DNA from: Solirubrobacterales bacterium
GTDB lineage: Bacteria; Actinomycetota; Thermoleophilia; Solirubrobacterales; Solirubrobacteraceae
Direction of reading: 5' to 3'
NCBI GenBank assembly: GCA_019240015.1
Contig: JAFAZB010000046.1
Coordinates: 1 to 12,420, forward strand
DNA length: 12,420 nt
Both the position numbers and the translations under genes were made by a program. The notes below the pieces were generated by a model. That model ran no database searches. It was not told where the DNA came from and saw only the letters and a program-made list of their open reading frames with translations. This document shows, piece after piece, positions 1 to 7,011 of this stretch. Every line of letters begins with the position of its first letter. Position 1 is the first letter of the stretch.

Positions 1-1
1 G

Positions 2-1903
2 ATCCTAGGCTCGGCCGCCTCGTCCGCCGCTGCCGGCAGCCCGTTCACCGTCGCCGCGTTCCCGACCCCGTCGACCGCCGGGGAACCCGTCGAGATCGCC
101 GGCCGGCTGTTCGGGGAGCCCACCGGGACCCGGGTCGTGCTGTGGCACGAGCTCCCCGGCCGGCACGGGTTCCAGCCGGTCGCCGCGACCAGGACCAACG
201 CCGCCGGCCGGTTCGCCTTCGTCCGGCGCAGGGGCGTCGTTTTCACCAATCGCCGCTGGTATGTCAGCGCGGCGGGGATCCGCAGCCGCACACTGGACCA
301 GCGGGTGCAAGCGCTGGCGACGCTGACCGGCCCCACCACCTACGTCCCTCCGGGTCAACTGGTGCGCCTCACCGGCCGCGTGTTTCCGAGCCACGCCGGC
401 CAGCGAGTCCTATTCGAGCAGCTGGTCGGCACCCACTGGCAGGTGATCGCGCGCCCACGTCTGGACCGCCACTCGCGCTTCACGATCAGCCGCCGCTACA
501 ACACCAACGAGCTCGTCGACATGCGGACCGTGCTGCCCGGCGACGCTCGCAACATCCGCTCCTCCTCGAGCGTCCTCTCGCTCGCGATCGGCACCGGCGG
601 GATCAAGAAGATCAAGCACGTGGTGATCATCATGCAGGAGAACCGCTCATTCGATCAGTACTTCGGCACCTACCCCGGGGCGGCTGGGATCCCGGCGGGC
701 GTGTGCGTGCCCGATCCGCGCAACGGCGGCTGCATCAAGCCCTTCCACGACGCGCAGGACCTGAACTACGGTGGGCCGCACGGGGCCTCGAACGCGACCG
801 CCGACATCGACGGGGGCAAGATGGACGGCTTCGTCGGCCAGGCGGAGAGCGGCCAGAACTGCAGCACGGTCAATCCCAGCTGCAGCCCCTGCACCTCCTC
901 GAGCCAAAGCAAGTGCATCGACGTGATGGGCTATCACGATGCGCGGGAGATCCCCAACTACTGGACCTACGCGCGCGACTTCGTGCTCCAGGACCACATG
1001 TTCGAGCCGAACGCGTCGTGGAGCCTGCCCGAGCACCTATTCCAGGTCTCCGAATGGTCGGCGCGCTGCACGAATCCCAATGACCCGTACTCGTGCACCA
1101 ACAACCTCCAGAACCCGAACCCGCCCGGAGCGCCGCTCAGCGAGACCCCGCTCTATGCCTGGACGGACCTCACCTACCTGCTGCACAAGGACAACATCAG
1201 CTGGGGCTACTACGTGTTCAAGGGCACCGAGCCCGACTGCGAGAACGACAGCGCGGTCACCTGCGCGCCGGTCCAGCAGGGGCCGAAGACACCGGGAATC
1301 TGGAACCCGCTGCCGCACTTCACGGACGTCCAGCAGGACGGGCAACTCGCCAACGTGCAGACGCTCAGCAACTTCTTCACCGCCGCCAGGGCCGGGACCC
1401 TGCCGTCGGTGTCGTGGATCGATCCCAACGGGACCGTGTCCGAGCACCCGCCGGCGCTGGTCAGCGCCGGGCAGACGTACGTCACCGGGCTGATCAACGC
1501 GATCATGCGCAGCCCGGACTGGAACAGCACCGCGATCTTCCTCTCCTGGGACGACTGGGGAGGCTTCTATGACCACGTGGTGCCGCCCGCCGTGGACCAG
1601 AACGGCTACGGCCTGCGGGTCCCCGGGATCGTGATCAGCCCGTACGCGAAGCAGGGCTTCATCGACCATCAAACGCTCAGCCACGACGCGTATGCGAAGT
1701 TCCTCGAGGACGTGTTCCTCGGCAGCCAGCGGCTGAACCCGTCGACCGACGGGCGGCCAGATCCGCGCCCGGACGTCCGCGAGTCGAACCCGATCCTCGG
1801 TGACCTGGCGGCTGACTTCGACTTCAACCAGACGCCTCGGTCGCCGTTGATCCTGTCCGTTCATCCGGCGCCTGGTCCGGCGTCGACGCCGCCGCCCGGC
1901 TGA
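2..1903 (+). CDS. Secreted phosphoesterase (AcpA/phospholipase C family), 5' end outside window
   Basis: The frame is open from base 2, so the start and any signal peptide lie upstream; 633 codons are visible. Residues about 15-95 and 103-198 look like two tandem beta-sandwich (Ig-like) repeats. The catalytic phosphoesterase domain (PF04185 type) begins near residue 201 with KHVVIIMQENRSFDQYFG; Glu213 and Asn214 match the metal ligands of Francisella AcpA. SWSLPEHLFQVS near residues 340-350 is the likely nucleophile region, and LSWDDWGGFYDHV supplies the Asp pair at residues 517-518. Many cysteines in the middle insertion fit an exported, disulfide-bonded protein. The family hydrolyses phosphomonoesters or phospholipid headgroups outside the cytoplasm; the substrate cannot be told here. 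The tail is Pro-rich. An ABC ATPase gene starts 11 bp after the stop, so co-transcription is likely. Family call is sure; phospholipase versus phosphatase is not. Confidence 0.9.
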   Translation: MLGSAASSAAAGSPFTVAAFPTPSTAGEPVEIAGRLFGEPTGTRVVLWHELPGRHGFQPVAATRTNAAGRFAFVRRRGVVFTNRRWYVSAAGIRSRTLDQRVQALATLTGPTTYVPPGQLVRLTGRVFPSHAGQRVLFEQLVGTHWQVIARPRLDRHSRFTISRRYNTNELVDMRTVLPGDARNIRSSSSVLSLAIGTGGIKKIKHVVIIMQENRSFDQYFGTYPGAAGIPAGVCVPDPRNGGCIKPFHDAQDLNYGGPHGASNATADIDGGKMDGFVGQAESGQNCSTVNPSCSPCTSSSQSKCIDVMGYHDAREIPNYWTYARDFVLQDHMFEPNASWSLPEHLFQVSEWSARCTNPNDPYSCTNNLQNPNPPGAPLSETPLYAWTDLTYLLHKDNISWGYYVFKGTEPDCENDSAVTCAPVQQGPKTPGIWNPLPHFTDVQQDGQLANVQTLSNFFTAARAGTLPSVSWIDPNGTVSEHPPALVSAGQTYVTGLINAIMRSPDWNSTAIFLSWDDWGGFYDHVVPPAVDQNGYGLRVPGIVISPYAKQGFIDHQTLSHDAYAKFLEDVFLGSQRLNPSTDGRPDPRPDVRESNPILGDLAADFDFNQTPRSPLILSVHPAPGPASTPPPG

Positions 1904-1914
1904 GCGGGGACGCG

Positions 1915-2862
1915 GTGGCGGCCCTGAGGGCGACCGGCCTCGTCAAGCGCTTCGAGCACACCTGCGCGATCGACGGCGTCGAGCTCGAGCTCGATCCAGG
2001 TGAGGTCCGCGGGCTGCTGGGCCCAAACGGAGCCGGGAAGACGACGCTGCTGCGGATCTTGTTCGGCCTGGTACGCCCGGACGCCGGCTCGATCGAGCTG
2101 TTCGGGCGGCTGCTCACCACCCCCGACGCCGCGCCAGCGCTGGATCGCGTCGGGGGTTTCGTCGAGCAGCCGAGCTTCTACCCGTACCTGTCGGGGCGCG
2201 CGAACCTCGAGCTGCTGGCCGAGCTGGACGGGGACGGCGCCGAAGCCGCGATCGACGAGGTGCTCGGGCGAATGGCGCTGGCCGACCGTGCCGGCGATCG
2301 CGTGGGAGGCTATTCGTCCGGCATGCGCCAGCGGTTGGGGATTGCCGCCGCGCTGCTGCGAGCGCCCCGGCTGCTGCTGCTCGACGAGCCGACCAGCGGC
2401 CTCGATCCAGCTGGCGCGCGGACGCTCCGCGCGCTGATCGGAGAGCTGGCCGCCGATGGCGTGGCGGTGTTGATCTCGAGCCACCAGATCGGCGAGGTCG
2501 AGGAGGTCTGCGACAGCTTCACGGTGCTGCGCCGGGGTAGGGTGGTGTGGGATGGAGGCGCGGACGAGCTACGCGCTCAGGCCCCCGGCTCCGCCTACTC
2601 GCTTGACACCAGCGACGACGCCCGCGCGTTGCAGATCGCCGCGCGGTGCCCCGGCGTCGCCGCCTCGACCGGGCTCGGCGGCGGCCTCGCGCTCACCGTC
2701 GAGCACGATCGCCTCGATGGCTTCGTGCTGGCGCTGGCCGACGAACGGGTGGCGGTTCGCCGGCTGGAGCTGCTGGTCAGCCCGCTCGAGTCGATCTTCT
2801 TCGCGCTCACGGCCGAGCGCCCGGCGAGCGAACCCGTCCCGGTGCAACGGATCCCCGCGTGA
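1915..2862 (+). CDS. ABC transporter ATP-binding protein (ABC-2 / drug-export type)
   Basis: A 315-aa nucleotide-binding subunit that would power the permease encoded next to it from the cytoplasmic face. Walker A is GPNGAGKTT at residues 36-44, the Q-loop Gln is at about 85 (VEQPSFYPYLSG), the signature is YSSGMRQR at 133-140, Walker B is LLLLDEP at 153-159, the D-loop follows as SGLD, and the switch histidine is His190 in ISSH. The signature has Ser-Ser in place of the canonical LSGGQ start, as is usual in CcmA/BcrA/DrrA-like exporters. About 100 C-terminal residues after VVWDGG form the accessory domain common in this class. The start is GTG with GGGGA at 1906-1910 and a short 4-nt spacer. 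The stop overlaps the permease start as GTGA, implying translational coupling. The substrate is unknown. Confidence 0.93.
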   Translation: MAALRATGLVKRFEHTCAIDGVELELDPGEVRGLLGPNGAGKTTLLRILFGLVRPDAGSIELFGRLLTTPDAAPALDRVGGFVEQPSFYPYLSGRANLELLAELDGDGAEAAIDEVLGRMALADRAGDRVGGYSSGMRQRLGIAAALLRAPRLLLLDEPTSGLDPAGARTLRALIGELAADGVAVLISSHQIGEVEEVCDSFTVLRRGRVVWDGGADELRAQAPGSAYSLDTSDDARALQIAARCPGVAASTGLGGGLALTVEHDRLDGFVLALADERVAVRRLELLVSPLESIFFALTAERPASEPVPVQRIPA

Positions 2863-4214
2863 GCGCGCTGGCGAGCCGGATCGAGGCAGCCCGCCCCCGG
2901 ACCGCCGAGCGCCGGGAGCTCACGGGCGGGGTCTGGGCCGTCTATCGAACCGAGCGCCGCAAGCTGGCCGCGCAGCTGCCGGCGCGGCTGCTGGCGCTCG
3001 TCTGCGTGCTGGGTCCGTTCGCGTTCGCGGCGGTGCTGAGCCTCCAGAGCGGCGTTCCCAGCGACACCATGTTCGGCGTCTGGGTGCACAGCTCGGGGTT
3101 CGCCGTGTCGCTCGTCGTGCTCGGGTTCGCCGGCTCCTGGGGGTTCCCGGTGCTCGCCGGCGTGCTGGCCGGCGACATGTTCTCGGCCGAGGACCGCCAC
3201 GGGACCTGGAAGACGGTCCTCACGAGGGCCGCGACCCGCCGCCAGGTGTTTGCCGGCAAGGTGCTCGCGGCGGCGAGCTTCTGCTGCGCGTTGTTGGCGC
3301 TCGCGACGCTCTCGAGCCTCGCCGCGGGGATCGTCGCGACCGGCGATCAATCGCTGGTCGGGCTCGGTGGGAGCTTGCTCTCGCCGGCCAGCACGCTCGC
3401 GCTGGTGCTCGCGAGCTGGCTCGCCAGCCTGCTCCCGATGCTGGCCTTCGCGAGCCTCGCGCTGCTGTTCTCGCTCGCGACGCGTAACGGGATCGTGGGT
3501 GTGTTGGGTCCGGTGCTGGTGGCGCTCGCGATGCAACTGCTGGCGCTCGTCGGCGGCGGCGTATGGGTACACACGCTGCTGCTCGGCTCGGCGTTCGACG
3601 ACTGGCACGGGCTGTTTGCGGGCCACCCCTTCTACGGCCCGCTGCTGCTCGGCGCCGTCGTCAGCCTGGCGTGGATCGCCGCCTGCCTGGGCGCCGCCTG
3701 GCTGATCCTCCGCAGGCGCGACTTCGCCGGCGCCGCGGTGGCGCGCCGGCCCGGCTGGATCGTCCCGGCGAGAGTCGTGCTCGGCGCGATGGCGCTGATC
3801 GCGGTGCTCGCCGCGGCCAGCGGTTGGGGCCCGCAGGCGATCACGGCGGGCCGCCTCGAGGCCACGCTCGCCCCGGCCTTCAACGATCTCACCCTGCTCC
3901 AGCAGCGCCAACTCGGCCGCACCGTGCCGGCCGGCGCCCGGCTCCGGATCCTCCCCACCTGCAGCAGGCGGGCCGGCACGGCCCAGGGACCGGGGGATGA
4001 CTGGGTCTGCACGCTCGATGTGCTGATCCCGCAGGCGGGTTCCGACCCCTTCCAGCAGACCCCGGTCACCTACGACATGAGCGTCAAGTCCAACGGCTGC
4101 TACAAGGCGGAGGCCCCGCCATCGTTCGTGGGCCAGCAGCTGATGCGCGACGCCCGCGGACGCAGCGTCGTCAACCCGCTGTTCACGATCTACGGCTGTT
4201 TCGACACCAGCTGA
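2859..4214 (+). CDS. ABC-2 type permease with a C-terminal extracytoplasmic Cys domain
   Basis: The GTG at 2859 overlaps the ATPase stop by 4 bp, giving 451 aa; an upstream extension in this frame would lie inside the ATPase gene. Hydrophobic segments near residues 42-62, 80-103, 134-160, 176-206, 211-233, 259-284 and 301-321 suggest seven membrane helices. The loops EDRHGTWKTVLTRAATRR (after helix 2) and LRRRDF...RRPGW (between helices 6 and 7) are basic and probably cytoplasmic; the first has the coupling-helix look of ABC-2 permeases. This topology puts residues about 325-451 outside the cell. That tail has four cysteines (368, 384, 414, 447), enough for two disulfides, and little resemblance to a transport domain. 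It may be a sensor, a substrate-binding part or a partner-docking domain. It pairs with the preceding ATPase; the substrate is unknown. Confidence 0.9.
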   Translation: MSALASRIEAARPRTAERRELTGGVWAVYRTERRKLAAQLPARLLALVCVLGPFAFAAVLSLQSGVPSDTMFGVWVHSSGFAVSLVVLGFAGSWGFPVLAGVLAGDMFSAEDRHGTWKTVLTRAATRRQVFAGKVLAAASFCCALLALATLSSLAAGIVATGDQSLVGLGGSLLSPASTLALVLASWLASLLPMLAFASLALLFSLATRNGIVGVLGPVLVALAMQLLALVGGGVWVHTLLLGSAFDDWHGLFAGHPFYGPLLLGAVVSLAWIAACLGAAWLILRRRDFAGAAVARRPGWIVPARVVLGAMALIAVLAAASGWGPQAITAGRLEATLAPAFNDLTLLQQRQLGRTVPAGARLRILPTCSRRAGTAQGPGDDWVCTLDVLIPQAGSDPFQQTPVTYDMSVKSNGCYKAEAPPSFVGQQLMRDARGRSVVNPLFTIYGCFDTS

Positions 4215-4284
4215 CCTGCCGGCGGGCTCCGTCCGATGCACCGCCTACCTTCTCGGGCGTCCGCATCCACGAGCCGGAGCCGCA

Positions 4285-4740
4285 ATGTCACTGTGCTTCA
4301 TCGAACCGCAGAACGCCATCCGGGTGATCGCCGACTCGGTGGGGCGCGAGGCGCGTCGCCAGATCCTGGGCGAGGTGGTGCGCGCATGGGTGGATGAGAT
4401 CCCCGAGTCGGAGCTCGACTCCCACTACGCCAAGGCGGTCGCAGACCTCGACGAGCACGACCTGTCGCTGCTCGCCGCCTGGCATGCCTCGCTCGAGGTC
4501 GGTCACCCCGTCCCGAGCAAGGAGTTCCTCGTGAACGTGTTCCCGTCGCTGGGCGAGAACCGCCGCGAGGCGCTGAAGATCGCGGCGGGGTTCCGCGGCG
4601 AGGAGGCGTTCGAGGCCGGGGTGGGGGAGGAGCAGGCGTTCGACACCGTGCTGCCGTGGCTCTCGGAGGAGCGCTGCGTGCAGCTCGCGTCCGAGTGCCT
4701 GGAGCTCTACTGCTGGGATCGGATGGGCGTCGACAATTGA
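4285..4740 (+). CDS. Hypothetical acidic helical protein, 151 aa
   Basis: I do not recognise a family. The ATG has a good Shine-Dalgarno match, GGAG at 4275-4278, six bases upstream, and codon use matches the neighbours, so the gene looks real. The product is soluble, acidic and predicted mostly helical, with no signal peptide or membrane segment. Visible stretches include RRQILGEVVRAWVDEIP, a middle part ending in a serine/proline-rich turn (HPVPSKEFLVNVFPSLGE), and a C-terminal helix with two cysteines and tryptophan (CVQLASECLELYCWDRMG). It is separated from the ABC permease by 70 bp and faces the HAD hydrolase gene tail to tail, so it is probably transcribed alone. Function unknown. Confidence 0.75.
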   Translation: MSLCFIEPQNAIRVIADSVGREARRQILGEVVRAWVDEIPESELDSHYAKAVADLDEHDLSLLAAWHASLEVGHPVPSKEFLVNVFPSLGENRREALKIAAGFRGEEAFEAGVGEEQAFDTVLPWLSEERCVQLASECLELYCWDRMGVDN

Positions 4741-4763
4741 TTTTGGGCCTGAGCGCGCTCGCG

Positions 4764-4782
4764 CCCTGGAGGGCCGCCAGGG
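4764..4782. terminator. Possible hairpin between convergent genes
   Basis: CCCTGG (4764-4769) and CCAGGG (4777-4782) can pair around a 7-nt loop in the 45-bp gap between the convergent 151-aa gene and the HAD gene. There is no T-run on either side, so it is at best an imperfect or Rho-assisted terminator. In 70% G+C DNA such short inverted repeats also arise by chance. Confidence 0.25.
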
Positions 4783-4785
4783 TGG

Positions 4786-5436
4786 CTAAGCGACCGCTTC
4801 AGGTTCGGTGAGCGCCGCTTCGATCTCCGCGATCGCCTGGTCGGTGTCGCGAAACCACACTGCGGTCATGCCGAGCTCGCGCGCCGCCTGACAGTTGACC
4901 TCGATGTCGTCGATCAGCAGCGCGGCGCCGGCGCTCACGCCGAGCCGCTCGAGCGTCAGCTCGTAGATCCGCCGCTCGGGTTTGCGCGTCCCGACGAACG
5001 CCGAGTCGACGACCACGTCGAAGATCTCGGCGACGGGCAGCTTGGCGCGCCAGCGCTGCTCCCATTCGCGCACATTGTTGGTGCAGATCGCGAGCTTGTA
5101 GCCGCGCTCGCGCAACTCCCGCATGTACTGGATCACGCGGTCGTTGGGGTGCAGGTGCTCGAAGTAGCGCTCGCCGAAGCCGTGCAGTTGGACCTCGCGA
5201 CCGAGCTGCTCGGTCAGCTCGGCGCCCAGCAGCTCCAGGAACCGAGCCTCGGTCAAGCGCCCGGTCTCGAGCTCGAACAGCGGGTTGGCGCCCTGCCGAC
5301 TTCCGACCGCCGCGATCGCCACGCCGAGCTGCTCGAGCGAGATCCCCGAGGAGTCCTGGAACGCCGTGAAGGAGTCCAGCAGGGGCGAGGTGAGGACGCC
5401 GCCGAAGTCGCTGATGACCGCCTCGATCGGGGTCAC
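4786..5436 (-). CDS. HAD-superfamily hydrolase (subfamily IA-like)
   Basis: A 216-aa cytoplasmic protein with the four HAD motifs in order: motif I ISDFGGVLTS with the nucleophile Asp10, motif II ICTNN with Thr119, motif III Lys152 in GTRKPERRIY, and motif IV LLIDDIEVN with Asp176-Asp177. The cap domain lies between motifs I and II, as in class I HADs. The usual second Asp of motif I (DxD) is Gly12, as in other DFGGVL-type members, so the general acid/base of a standard phosphatase is absent. The protein may use other chemistry or be weakly active. The GTG start at 5436 overlaps the stop of the upstream gene as GTGA, which fixes the start; this is the last gene of a four-gene minus-strand operon. 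Substrate unknown. Confidence 0.88.
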   Translation of the reverse strand: MTPIEAVISDFGGVLTSPLLDSFTAFQDSSGISLEQLGVAIAAVGSRQGANPLFELETGRLTEARFLELLGAELTEQLGREVQLHGFGERYFEHLHPNDRVIQYMRELRERGYKLAICTNNVREWEQRWRAKLPVAEIFDVVVDSAFVGTRKPERRIYELTLERLGVSAGAALLIDDIEVNCQAARELGMTAVWFRDTDQAIAEIEAALTEPEAVA

Positions 5437-6155
5437 GGAAGGCTGGCCAGCAGGTACACGCCGGAGCCCTCCATGCCCCGGCTGTGCCAGCGAAGCAGCT
5501 CGGCCTGCGCCTGCACCCCGCTGCGCGCGCAGCTCGCCGGCGTCCCCAGCGCCTCGGCGGCCGCCCGGCGCGGATAATCGTCGGGCTCCTCGCCTAGCCA
5601 TAGCTCGAGGCTGACCCGCAGGGGACGTCCGTCGGCCGCGTAGGTCGTCGACAGGCGCGGCTCGGTGACGGGCACCGGCCCGCCGTGCTCGAACAGCGTC
5701 GCGCTGACCGAGTCCTCGTCGTGGCCCTGGGGCGCCCGCGGTCGCAGCGCGAGCAGCGCGACCCCGTCCTCGGCGCCGAACCAGCCCGACACCGAGCGAA
5801 TCGCCTCGCAGCGCCGCAAGTCGGTCCGCCCGTCGCGGCTGCTCCGGATGCCGCGGCAGTCCACGGCCTGCTCGTGACCATCGAGCGTGAAGCCGCCCCG
5901 CACCCGGCAGCGCTGGTCGAACTCGACAGGGCCGCCCGCGAGCGCCAGCTCCGGCTCGATCGTCAGCTCGAGCCCGTCGCCTCTCAGCTGCCAGTCGCCC
6001 TCCTCGTCGCTGTGCTCGAGCGTCAGGCTCTCGAGCTCCGCGCGCGTCGAGCCGCCCGCGCCGAGCGCGAGGAAGCGAAGCTCGCCTTCGGCCACCGCGC
6101 CCCACACCCCGGCGTCGGCGTCGCCGAACGAGACCGTCCGCAGCGACGGCGTCAT
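5433..6155 (-). CDS. Uncharacterised beta-rich protein, possibly lipocalin/AttH-like
   Basis: 240 aa, starting at an ATG that overlaps the upstream FxsA-family stop as ATGA and ending in a GTGA overlap with the HAD gene. No signal peptide or membrane helix is seen. The sequence alternates short hydrophobic strands and polar turns. The stretch VRGGFTLDGHEQAVDCRGIRS (residues 85-105) resembles the strand-turn-strand pattern 'G...ldG....vdg.G.r' of AttH/CrtC-like (DUF7064-type) lipocalin domains; this is a weak pattern match, not a firm assignment. Four cysteines (83, 100, 116, 209) are spread along the chain. Tight coupling on both sides says it is translated with FxsA and HAD and may share a physiological role with them, which I cannot name. 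Confidence 0.75.
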   Translation of the reverse strand: MTPSLRTVSFGDADAGVWGAVAEGELRFLALGAGGSTRAELESLTLEHSDEEGDWQLRGDGLELTIEPELALAGGPVEFDQRCRVRGGFTLDGHEQAVDCRGIRSSRDGRTDLRRCEAIRSVSGWFGAEDGVALLALRPRAPQGHDEDSVSATLFEHGGPVPVTEPRLSTTYAADGRPLRVSLELWLGEEPDDYPRRAAAEALGTPASCARSGVQAQAELLRWHSRGMEGSGVYLLASLP

Positions 6156-6601
6156 CGGCGAAGCTGCGCCTGGTCGAGGTCGCTGGCGGTCGAGTCGACG
6201 TCGTAGGCGGGCGGCCCGCCGGGGGAGCGCGCCACCCGCACGACCACCTTGCTCTGAAGGCTGCGCGCCGCGCCGCGGCGGATCAGGGCGCGTGTCGGCG
6301 GCGCCAGCAGCAGCAGGCCGAACGCGTCGGAGATGAAACCGGGCACGATCAACAGCCCGCCCGCCACCAGCACCAGTGCCCCGTCCAGCGCGGGCGCTCC
6401 GGGAGCGCGGCCCGCGGCCACCGCCGCCCGGAGCCGTCGCCAGGCCGCCCGACCCTGCGCGCGCACCACCCATGTACCGAGCGGCCAGCTCGCGATCAGC
6501 AGCAGCACCGTGGCCAGCGCCCCGATCGCCCCGGCCACCTGGATCGCCACGTACACCTCGGCGATCGGCCAGCAGATCAGGATCAGCAGCGCGAGGAGCA
6601 T
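6152..6601 (-). CDS. fxsA: FxsA-family membrane protein
   Basis: 149 aa from the ATG at 6601; a TTG at 6610 would add three residues, and neither start has a well-spaced Shine-Dalgarno. Hydrophobic segments near residues 2-20 and 26-46 are followed by a longer hydrophobic region at 73-100 containing the family hallmark GGLLIVPGFISDAFGLLLL, which ends at PPTRALIRR. The C-terminal 40 residues are polar and probably cytoplasmic. FxsA proteins (PF04186) are inner-membrane proteins; the E. coli member, when overproduced, relieves exclusion of phage T7 by the F plasmid, but the native role is unknown. The gene lies 22 bp after the STAS gene and overlaps the next gene by ATGA, so it belongs to that operon. 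Confidence 0.9.
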   Translation of the reverse strand: MLLALLILICWPIAEVYVAIQVAGAIGALATVLLLIASWPLGTWVVRAQGRAAWRRLRAAVAAGRAPGAPALDGALVLVAGGLLIVPGFISDAFGLLLLAPPTRALIRRGAARSLQSKVVVRVARSPGGPPAYDVDSTASDLDQAQLRR

Positions 6602-6623
6602 CGGCTCCAAGGCTACTGTGCGC

Positions 6624-6911
6624 TCAAGCCAGCGCCGGCGCGGGGCCTTCCAGCGTCACCCCGGGAAGCCGGTGCAGCCCCACCAGCTCGATCAGCGTCC
6701 TGATCTGCGGCTGGGCTCCGAGCAAGCGCACCTTGCGTCCCTGGGGGCGCAGCCGGCGAGCGAGCATCGCGAGGTCGAGCATCAGCGATGCGTCGGCGAA
6801 CGCCAGCTCGGTGAGGTCGACGATCACGTCCGCCTGCGCTCTGATCGCGCGCGTCAACGCTCGCCGGCGTGACCCCTGCGTACTGCGATCCTCGTCTCCG
6901 CGGCAACGCAA
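6624..6911 (-). CDS. STAS-domain protein (anti-sigma-factor-antagonist-like)
   Basis: About 95 aa if TTG at 6911 is the start. The pattern VIVDLTELAFADASLMLDLAMLARRL (residues 29-54) followed by GRKVRLLGAQPQIRTLIELVGLHRL is typical of SpoIIAA/RsbV-type STAS domains, which bind anti-sigma kinases or act as scaffolds. The usual D-S-S-G phosphorylation site reads D40-A41-S42-L, so the serine normally phosphorylated in SpoIIAA is Ala. The N-terminus is short: the frame is open back to a TAG just inside the promoter, with codons for RWQIVDYLEKPPT before the TTG but no ATG or GTG, so the first strand may start at a rare codon. First gene of the minus operon; the stop is 22 bp before the FxsA-family ATG. 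Confidence 0.78.
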   Translation of the reverse strand: MRCRGDEDRSTQGSRRRALTRAIRAQADVIVDLTELAFADASLMLDLAMLARRLRPQGRKVRLLGAQPQIRTLIELVGLHRLPGVTLEGPAPALA

Positions 6912-6947
6912 GGTGGGCGGTTTTTCCAGGTAATCGACGATTTGCCA

Positions 6948-6977
6948 ACGCTACCGAAAGCACCTCGAGGCTGACAA
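6948..6977 (-). promoter_or_regulatory. Promoter for the STAS-FxsA-unknown-HAD operon
   Basis: Read on the minus strand, TTGTCA (plus 6972-6977) and TAGCGT (plus 6948-6953) are separated by 18 bp. The -35 box matches the sigma-70 consensus at five of six positions, while the -10 is weaker. Predicted start of transcription is near 6941, about 30 nt before the TTG of the STAS gene. One end of the 19-bp inverted repeat touches the -35. Confidence 0.5.
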
Positions 6978-6995
6978 GAGTTGCACGGCAACTCT
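6977..6995. promoter_or_regulatory. Perfect 8+3+8 inverted repeat, candidate operator
   Basis: AGAGTTGC-ACG-GCAACTCT is a perfect inverted repeat centred between two divergent genes. It abuts the -35 of the minus-strand promoter and lies just upstream of the TACACT box of the plus-strand gene. A dimeric regulator bound here could act on both. I cannot name the regulator: it does not match the DtxR/IdeR box or the actinobacterial LexA box that I know. Confidence 0.6.
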
Positions 6996-6997
6996 CG

Positions 6998-7003
6998 TAC
7001 ACT
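6998..7003 (+). promoter_or_regulatory. -10-like box TACACT, probable leaderless transcript
   Basis: TACACT ends eight bases before the ATG at 7012 and there is no Shine-Dalgarno sequence. A transcript initiated the normal 6-9 nt downstream would begin at or next to the ATG. No convincing -35 is visible at the normal spacing; the inverted repeat occupies that space. Confidence 0.5.
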
Positions 7004-7011
7004 GGGCAGCG

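Noticed and set aside
1037..1864. Minus-strand open frame opposite the phosphoesterase
   Set aside because: The plus strand encodes the catalytic phosphoesterase motifs here; the antisense product has shadow composition.
2595..4241. Long minus-strand open frame (548 codons) opposite the ABC genes
   Set aside because: Its translation is Arg/Glu/Gly/Ala-rich and low in hydrophobics, as expected from the antisense frame of GC-rich coding DNA; the plus strand encodes clear ABC motifs and membrane helices.
5437..6105. Longer version of the HAD protein starting at 6105
   Set aside because: The extra N-terminus is an Arg/Ala-rich shadow of the upstream beta-rich gene; the GTGA overlap at 5433-5436 gives a standard HAD N-terminus.
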